This document shows positions 33,965-38,694 of a DNA stretch of 38,694 nt, in pieces. The notes under the pieces were generated by a model that saw nothing but the letters and a program-made list of their open reading frames with translations, was not told where the DNA came from and made no database searches. A program made the translations under genes and the position numbers. This stretch comes from an uncultured beta proteobacterium. Its GTDB lineage: Bacteria > Pseudomonadota > Gammaproteobacteria > Burkholderiales > SG8-41. Location: assembly GCA_903889565.1 (NCBI GenBank), contig CAISYC010000041.1, positions 1-38,694 of the forward strand, written 5' to 3'. Position 1 is the stretch's first letter; every line of letters begins with the position of its first letter.

Positions 33965-34858
33965 ATGAACGACGCAACATTGCGCCTCGGCCTGCTCGGC
34001 TTCGGCGAAGCCGGCCAGCGTTTCGCCGCGGATTTCGTCAAGGCAGGTCTCAAACACGTCGTTGTCTACAGCCGCTCGGCGGCGGCGGCCGCTCCCGCCG
34101 ATCCCTTGCGCGTGTTCGCCGCCGCACACGGCGTCGAAATCGCAGCCACACCAAAAGCATTGTGCCAGCAATCCAATCTGATCATCGCGCTGACGCCGGG
34201 CAAAGCCGCGCTGCCGGCGCTGCGCAGCATCAAGCGCTACCTCGGCAACAATCACCTTTACGTCGATGCCAACACCGTCGGCGTCAAGGCCATCGAACGC
34301 ATCGCCAAGCTGCTCGAAGGCCGCTGCGCGTTTGTCGATGCCGCCATCATGAGCGCAGTACCGCTCGACGGCATCAAGGCGCCGCTATTCGCCAGCGGCA
34401 GCGATGCCGCGCGCTTTCGCGATCTGGTTGCGCCCTACGGCATGAAAGTCGAGATCGTCGGCGACAAACCGGGGGCGGCGAGCGCCATGAAACTGATCCG
34501 CAGCGTTTGCATGAAGGGCTTGGCCGGCCTGCTGCTCGAATCGCTGGAAGCCGCGCAACGCTGCGGCGTGCGCGACGCGGTGGCCGCCGACATGGCCGCC
34601 TTCATCGACGCCAAGCCGTTCCAGCAGATCATCAAGCGCTTCGTCTGCGGCACCGCGGTGCATGCGGGGCGACGCATCCACGAAATGGCTGATTCGCTCG
34701 AACTGCTGAAATCCGTCGGCGCGCCGACGCGCATGACGCGCGCGACGCACGCCATGTTCAAGGAGCTGATCGACATGAAAATGCCCGAGCGCTACAACGG
34801 CAAAGAACCCGACTCGATCGAGCCGGTGCTGACCGCGCTGGTGGAGGCGCGCGGCTGA
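33965..34858 (+). CDS. NAD(P)-dependent beta-hydroxyacid dehydrogenase-like protein with DUF1932 domain
   Basis: A 297-residue oxidoreductase. The N-terminal Rossmann domain has LRLGLLGFGEAGQRFAADF and the family helix-turn LIIALTPGKAALPAL. The C-terminal helical domain matches the DUF1932 type, with SAMKLIRSVCMKGLAGLLLE carrying the lysine expected at the active site. Relatives are 3-hydroxyisobutyrate and 6-phosphogluconate dehydrogenases, but the substrate of DUF1932 enzymes is mostly unknown. The ATG at 33965 has CGGAG upstream; the longer frame from 33803 would overlap the prpB start region. It is the first gene of a plus-strand run coupled by TGATG to the Bug gene. Confidence 0.85.
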   Translation: MNDATLRLGLLGFGEAGQRFAADFVKAGLKHVVVYSRSAAAAAPADPLRVFAAAHGVEIAATPKALCQQSNLIIALTPGKAALPALRSIKRYLGNNHLYVDANTVGVKAIERIAKLLEGRCAFVDAAIMSAVPLDGIKAPLFASGSDAARFRDLVAPYGMKVEIVGDKPGAASAMKLIRSVCMKGLAGLLLESLEAAQRCGVRDAVAADMAAFIDAKPFQQIIKRFVCGTAVHAGRRIHEMADSLELLKSVGAPTRMTRATHAMFKELIDMKMPERYNGKEPDSIEPVLTALVEARG

Positions 34859-35817
34859 TGATCTTCACGGCGCGTCTTGCGATTGCGCTCGCCGCCGCCA
34901 TCGCGGCCGCCGTCGCATCGGCGCAACCGGCCGGCAAACCCGTGCGCTTTCTGGTCGGCTCGCCGGCCGGCGGCAGCAACGACATTTTTGCGCGCGCCAT
35001 TGGCCAGCGCCTGGCCGACGGACTCGGCCAGCCGGTGGTCGTCGACAACCGCCCGGGCGCCTCGCAGATGATCGCCGCCGATCTCACCGCCAAAGCAGCG
35101 CCTGACGGCAACACGCTCTACATGACTTCGACGACTTACACGACCGGCGCGGCGCTCATGACATCGCTGCCGTTCGATCCGGTCAACGATCTCGCCGGCA
35201 TCACGCTGGTGGCGCGCGGGCCGATGGTGCTGGTCGTGCATCCATCGGTGCCGGCGAAAAACGTCAAGGAACTGATCGCAATCGCGCGCGCGCATCCGGG
35301 CCAGCTCAATTTCACCTCGTCGGGCATCGGCGGCATCAATCACTTCGGCGTCGAGGTGCTGAAGTCGATGGCGAAAATCGATATGGTGCACGTGCCGCAC
35401 AAGGGCATGGCGCCGGCGATCACCGATCTGATGGCCGGCCAGGTGCAGGTGCTGCTGGTGAGCCTGACCTCGGTCGAAGCGCAGATGCAGTCGGGGCGCC
35501 TGCGCGCGATCGGCGTGAGCAGCCCGCAACGCTCGGCGTTTCTGCCCAATCTGCCGGCAATTGCCGAAACGCTGCCCGGCTATGACAACGATCTGTGGTG
35601 GGGTGTCTTCACCCCGGCGAAAGTGCCGAAGGCGACGATCGACCGTTTGAATACCGAGATTCAAAAGACGATGGCGAGCGACGAACTGAAAAAGCGTTTT
35701 GCCGAATTCGGCGCCGTCGCCGCGCCGACCACGCCCGAGGCCTTCAACACCTTCGTCAGAAATGAAATCGCGAAATGGAGCAAGGTGATTCGCGAAGCAA
35801 ATATCAAAGCGGAATGA
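34858..35817 (+). CDS. Bug/TctC-family periplasmic solute-binding protein
   Basis: A 319-residue periplasmic receptor. The signal peptide (MIFTARLAIALAAAIAAAVA, cut after ASA) is followed by family blocks: VRFLVGSPAGGSNDIFAR, QPVVVDNRPGASQMIAADL, FTSSGIGGINHFGVEVLKS, VHVPHKGMAPAITDLMAGQV, RLRAIGVSS and LPAIAETLPGYD. Bug proteins bind carboxylates and related ligands and are very numerous in Burkholderiales; many lack a dedicated tripartite tricarboxylate (TctAB) transporter, and none is seen here. The ATG shares one base with the preceding stop (TGATG). It is probably the ligand receptor for the acid degraded by the CaiB/CitE pair. Confidence 0.93.
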   Translation: MIFTARLAIALAAAIAAAVASAQPAGKPVRFLVGSPAGGSNDIFARAIGQRLADGLGQPVVVDNRPGASQMIAADLTAKAAPDGNTLYMTSTTYTTGAALMTSLPFDPVNDLAGITLVARGPMVLVVHPSVPAKNVKELIAIARAHPGQLNFTSSGIGGINHFGVEVLKSMAKIDMVHVPHKGMAPAITDLMAGQVQVLLVSLTSVEAQMQSGRLRAIGVSSPQRSAFLPNLPAIAETLPGYDNDLWWGVFTPAKVPKATIDRLNTEIQKTMASDELKKRFAEFGAVAAPTTPEAFNTFVRNEIAKWSKVIREANIKAE

Positions 35818-35847
35818 ACACGAGCAGGTAAACGACTTGAAGAACAT

Positions 35848-35946
35848 TCCCTCCCCCCTTGAGGGAGAGGGTGGGGAGAAACGCAAAATGAATCACATAT
35901 ATCCCACCCTTACCCCTGCCCTTTCCCGTAAAGCGGGCGGGGGAAA
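35848..35946. repeat. Intergenic G/C-run element with two imperfect hairpins
   Basis: The gap ahead of the CoA-transferase gene holds two short inverted units. TTCCCTC at 35848-35854 faces GAGGGA at 35861-35866. TTTCCCGTAAAGCGGGCGGG, from 35932, closes with GGGAAA at 35941-35946. Long C and G runs recur (GAGGGAGAGGGTGGGG; CCCTTACCCCTGCCC). Strings of this look are common as dispersed intergenic repeats in proteobacteria. No second copy is seen in this window. Confidence 0.4.
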
Positions 35947-35964
35947 ATCAGTTGCGTGAGATGA

Positions 35965-37218
35965 ATGAATAAACCACTGCCGCAAAAACAATACGACAAA
36001 AACGCCAAAGGCCCGCTCGCCGGCGTGCGGGTGCTCGACCTGTCGCGTCTGGTCGCCGGCAATACGGTGACGCAATTGCTGGGCGACTTCGGCGCCGACA
36101 TCATCAAAGTCGAGCCGCCGGCCGGCGACACGCTGCGCGCGTGGAAAACCAAAGGCATCGCCACCAACTGGAAAATCTATTCACGCAACAAGCAAAGCCT
36201 CTGCCTCGAATTGCGCAAGCCCGAAGCACGCAACATCGTGCTCAAACTGGTCAGGACGTCGGCGGTCTTCATCGAAAGCTTTCGGCCGGGCACGCTCGAA
36301 AAAATGGGCCTCGGCCCGGACGTGCTCTGGCAGATCAATCCGAAACTCGTCATCGTGCGCGTCTCCGGCTGGGGTCAGGACGGCCCCTATTCGAAGCGAC
36401 CGGGCTTCGGCACGCTGGTCGAGGGCATGTCGGGTTTCGCCGCGATCAACGGTTTCGAAGACCGCGAGCCGGTGCTGCCCCCAATGTATCTCGCCGACAC
36501 CATCGCTGGTCTCTATGGCGCCTCCGGCGTGCTGGTCGCGCTGCGCGAAGTCGAACACAACGGCGGGCGCGGCCAGATCATCGATCTGCCGCTGCTCGAT
36601 CCCTTGTTCGCCACGCTCGGGCCGCAGGCCGCGAACTACCGGCTCACCGGCAAACTGAAACCGCGCACCGGCAGCCGTTCGACCAACGCCGCCCCGCGCA
36701 ACGCCTACAAAACCAAGGACGGCAAGTGGGTCTGCCTGTCGGCCTCGACGCAGAAAATGACCGAGCGATTATTCCGTTCGATCGACCGCGCGGATCTCAT
36801 TGACGATCCGCGCTACCGCACGAATGCCGAGCGCGTGAAGCGCGCGGCCGGACTCGACGCCATCATCGGCGCCTTTGTGAGCGAACGCACGCAGGCCGAG
36901 AACGTCGCTTTCTTCGAACAGGCCGAGGTGACGATCGGCCCGATCTACGACATTTCGCAAATCATCGAAGACCCGCATGTGCTGGCGCGCGAACTCGTCG
37001 CCGATTATCCGGATACCGATATGGGCGCGTTTCCGCAGCATCATGTGGTGCCGCGGTTGTCCGGCACGCCGGCGACGATCCGCGCGCAGGCGCCGCGGCT
37101 CGGCGAACACAACCGAGCGCTGCTCGCCGAAATCGGCATCGATGACGCGGCCTACGAAAAACTGCTGGCGGCGGGCGCCGTCAGCGAAGGACATATTTCA
37201 AACGAAGGGGAAGCCTGA
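35965..37218 (+). CDS. CaiB/BaiF-family (class III) CoA-transferase
   Basis: A 417-residue enzyme that moves CoA from a donor such as succinyl-CoA to an organic acid. Family landmarks are GVRVLDLSRLVAGNTVTQLL, DFGADIIKVEPP, RNKQSLCLELRKPEAR, FIESFRPGTLEKMG and the catalytic Asp178 in MYLADTIAGLYGAS. The frame is complete. An overlapping ATG at 35961 opens only a three-codon frame ending at 35972, so the real start is 35965. It is coupled by TGATG to the lyase gene, so the two enzymes are likely to act one after the other. The acid acceptor is not decidable from sequence. Confidence 0.93.
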   Translation: MNKPLPQKQYDKNAKGPLAGVRVLDLSRLVAGNTVTQLLGDFGADIIKVEPPAGDTLRAWKTKGIATNWKIYSRNKQSLCLELRKPEARNIVLKLVRTSAVFIESFRPGTLEKMGLGPDVLWQINPKLVIVRVSGWGQDGPYSKRPGFGTLVEGMSGFAAINGFEDREPVLPPMYLADTIAGLYGASGVLVALREVEHNGGRGQIIDLPLLDPLFATLGPQAANYRLTGKLKPRTGSRSTNAAPRNAYKTKDGKWVCLSASTQKMTERLFRSIDRADLIDDPRYRTNAERVKRAAGLDAIIGAFVSERTQAENVAFFEQAEVTIGPIYDISQIIEDPHVLARELVADYPDTDMGAFPQHHVVPRLSGTPATIRAQAPRLGEHNRALLAEIGIDDAAYEKLLAAGAVSEGHISNEGEA

Positions 37219-38126
37219 TGACACGCGAACTGCCGGTGTGGCGTTCACTCATGTATGTGCCGGTCAACGTCGACAAATTCATCGACAAGGCGCACACGCG
37301 CGGCGCCGACGTAATCCAGCTCGATCTTGAAGACGCGGTGCCACCGGCCGAAAAAGACAAGGCGCGCACGCTGGTCGTCGCGGCGGCGGCGAAAGTGCGC
37401 CGCGGCGGCGCCGATGTCGTGGTCCGCATCAACCGCCCGCTGTCGATGGCGGTGCGCGACATTGAACACTCGATCTGCCCCGATGTGAACGGCATCGCCA
37501 TCACCAAGGCCGACAGCGCCTCGCACGTGCGTTTGCTTGATGAACTGGTGACCGAGCTCGAAGAAAAACGCGGCATGCCGGTCGGCCACACCAAATTCAT
37601 CACCATGATCGAAACGCCCGAGGCCTTCTTCCGCATTCAGGAAATCACCGCGGCGAGCAGCCGCATCGTCGCCTGCTGCATCGGCGGCGAAGATTTCGCC
37701 CTGAACAACAACATGCAGCCGATCGGCGAAACGCTGCTCTACCCGAAACAGCACATGGTGTTCGCCGCCTACGCCGCCGGCGTCATGCCGCTCGGCTTTG
37801 TCGACAGCGTCGCCGGCTTCGGCGACTGGGAAAAATTCCGCAAGATGGTGCGCCGCTCGCGCGACTTCGGCTTCCTCGGCGCCGGCTGCATCCATCCGGG
37901 CCAGGTCACCATCGTCAACGAGGAATACACGCCGGCCGCCGAAGAAGTCGAATACGCAAAAAAGGTCATTCAACTCGACAAGGAGGCCGCCGCCGCGGGC
38001 CGCGGTTCATTCCAGATCGACGGCAAGATGATCGACATCCCGGTCGTGGTGCGCGCGCAAAAACTGATCAGGCGTTACGACTCCATCAAGGCGCGCGAAG
38101 CAAAAACACTGGCGGCGAAAGCTTAA
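37218..38126 (+). CDS. CitE/HpcH-family CoA-ester lyase
   Basis: A 302-residue TIM-barrel lyase of the citryl-, malyl- and citramalyl-CoA lyase group. Seen: RSLMYVPVNVDKFIDKA, the signature LDLEDAVPPAEKDKAR, an arginine in VVRINRP that contacts the CoA ester, and metal-binding Glu in TMIETPEAF and Asp in CIGGEDFAL. The C-terminal GAGCIHPGQVTIVNE is typical. It should cleave a 3-hydroxyacyl-CoA into acetyl-CoA (or another acyl-CoA) and a keto acid. With the adjacent CoA-transferase the simplest model is activation of a hydroxy-diacid, then cleavage; citramalate or malate type substrates are candidates. Confidence 0.92.
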   Translation: MTRELPVWRSLMYVPVNVDKFIDKAHTRGADVIQLDLEDAVPPAEKDKARTLVVAAAAKVRRGGADVVVRINRPLSMAVRDIEHSICPDVNGIAITKADSASHVRLLDELVTELEEKRGMPVGHTKFITMIETPEAFFRIQEITAASSRIVACCIGGEDFALNNNMQPIGETLLYPKQHMVFAAYAAGVMPLGFVDSVAGFGDWEKFRKMVRRSRDFGFLGAGCIHPGQVTIVNEEYTPAAEEVEYAKKVIQLDKEAAAAGRGSFQIDGKMIDIPVVVRAQKLIRRYDSIKAREAKTLAAKA

Positions 38127-38134
38127 ACGCCTTT

Positions 38135-38190
38135 GTAGCGCAGGCGACCCGCCCGGATCGGTCTTCATGCAGGCGGGTCGCCTGCGCTAC
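38135..38190. repeat. Perfect 19-bp inverted repeat (REP-like element)
   Basis: GTAGCGCAGGCGACCCGCC at 38135-38153 is repeated exactly in reverse complement at 38172-38190, around an 18-nt loop. It lies 8 bp after the lyase stop. There is no T run after it, so it is not a normal intrinsic terminator. Its look and position fit a REP/BIME-type element or the trace of a small mobile repeat; it might also protect the 3' end of the message. Confidence 0.7.
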
Positions 38191-38226
38191 GCATGAACGC
38201 CGCCAAATGTATTTTTGAAAGTATTC

Positions 38227-38554
38227 ATGCCGAAGTATTCCTGCAAGAAAAATCTTCTGCGCGCCTGCGCCCTGACATTCGCGCTGGCCGCCACCGCACA
38301 CGCCCAAACCTTTCCCGCCAAACCGCTGCGCATCGTGGTGCCGTTCGCACCCGGCGGCAGCTCCGACATCCAGGCACGCCTGATCGGCCAGAAACTGACC
38401 GAGGCGTGGGGCCAGCCGGTGATCATCGACAATCGCGGCGGCGCCGGCGGCATCGTAGCTTCGGAGATTGCCGCGCACGCGCCGGCCGGCGGCTACACGC
38501 TGTTTATGGGCCACATCGGCACGCAGGCGGCGAACCCGAGCCTGTATAAAAAAT
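38227..38554 (+). pseudogene. Bug/TctC-family gene interrupted by an insertion sequence
   Basis: The 5' third of a second Bug-family gene. After the ATG at 38227 (an in-frame TTG at 38215 is less likely) come a signal peptide (LRACALTFALAATAHAQ) and family blocks KPLRIVVPFAPGGSSDIQAR, QPVIIDNRGGAGGIVASE and IGTQAANPSLYKK. Homology stops at about codon 109. The frame then runs into foreign sequence and ends at a TGA at 38578-38580. The remaining two thirds of the gene is not in the window and should lie beyond the element. Confidence 0.85.
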
Positions 38555-38694
38555 GGGTCTTCGGGAAGTCGAGTGGGTGATTTTGGGTCATTTTAGAGAG
38601 CTGGCAACATGCAAGTGAGGATTTTCAACCGCAGATATTCTTCATCGCGCAGTCCGTATGCGCGGCGCTGGATGACGCGAATCTTGTTGTTCAG
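38555..38694 (-). mobile_element. Partial ISL3-family-like insertion sequence, cut by the window edge
   Basis: From about 38555 the sequence no longer resembles the Bug gene. It begins GGGTCTTCGGGAAGTCGAGT, the likely terminal inverted repeat, and 38 bp inside it a transposase frame ends on the minus strand. The eight bases before it, TAAAAAAT (38547-38554), are a plausible target duplication, since ISL3 elements make 8-bp AT-rich duplications; the second copy lies outside the window. The boundary is inferred from where homology ends. Confidence 0.7.
38593..38694 (-). CDS. C-terminal end of an ISL3-family-like transposase (partial)
   Basis: The minus strand is open from the window edge to a TAA at 38593-38595, encoding the last 33 residues. 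The pattern LNNKIRVIQRRAYGLRDEEY followed by LRLKILTC is the end of the DDE domain of ISL3-type transposases (an asparagine-rich turn, then basic residues and RAYG). The rest of the gene, with the DDE catalytic residues, lies outside the window. The family is called from this C-terminal pattern alone. Confidence 0.7.
   Translation of the reverse strand: MNNKIRVIQRRAYGLRDEEYLRLKILTCMLPAL

Overview
The window (38,694 bp, high G+C, densely packed) reads as a chromosomal segment of a betaproteobacterium, most likely Burkholderiales or a close relative. The evidence is gene order (cutA-dsbD-tlpA-aroQ-accB-accC-prmA-DUF3426, argH next to an algZ/algR pair and hemCDXY, hemA-prfA-prmC), a BPSS1780-type membrane protein and Bug/TctC solute-binding proteins. 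Species cannot be fixed from sequence alone. The right edge stops inside an insertion sequence, so the window may be an assembly contig broken at a multicopy element.

Layout. 1-4.4 kb: a membrane-anchored cytochrome c5-type protein, apaH, plsC, a glycine-zipper lipoprotein, a PfkB-family kinase and mscL, with clear promoters and terminators. 4.4-9.7 kb, minus strand: tpx, then a run transcribed aroQ-accB-accC-prmA-DUF3426-gcvH. 10.1-13.7 kb, minus strand: extended SDR-cutA-dsbD-TlpA-like thioredoxin, with NTGA-type overlaps at two of the three junctions and a 5-bp gap at the other; the last gene seems to use a CTG start that recovers its membrane anchor. 13.7-14.7 kb: a ferredoxin/flavin-reductase fusion. 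14.7-18.7 kb, minus strand: hemC-hemD-hemX-hemY. 18.7-21.6 kb: a periplasmic thioredoxin-like protein on the plus strand, then an unrecognised secreted protein, a LytTR response regulator and a LytS/AlgZ-type kinase on the minus strand, divergent from argH. 23-28.6 kb: an Ada-like alkyltransferase, a BPSS1780 membrane protein, a 964-residue FAD/Fe-S dehydrogenase and a TauE/SafE exporter. 28.6-32.2 kb, minus strand: hemA-prfA-prmC and grxD. 32.3-33.8 kb: a decayed 2-hydroxyacid dehydrogenase fragment and an orphan prpB. 34-38.1 kb, plus strand: a catabolic cluster of DUF1932 dehydrogenase, Bug protein, CaiB-type CoA-transferase and CitE-type lyase, with TGATG junctions. The end holds a perfect 19-bp inverted repeat and a second Bug gene interrupted by an ISL3-like element.

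How the genes fit together. Two haem loci supply early (hemA) and middle (hemC, hemD) tetrapyrrole steps. accB/accC start fatty acid synthesis and plsC consumes acyl groups. dsbD probably feeds electrons to one or both periplasmic thioredoxin-like proteins. prmA, prmC and prfA belong to translation. The 34-38 kb cluster looks like uptake, CoA activation and retro-aldol cleavage of an unidentified organic acid, and is the best candidate for undescribed biology. No CRISPR array, tRNA, rRNA, prophage or defence system was seen.
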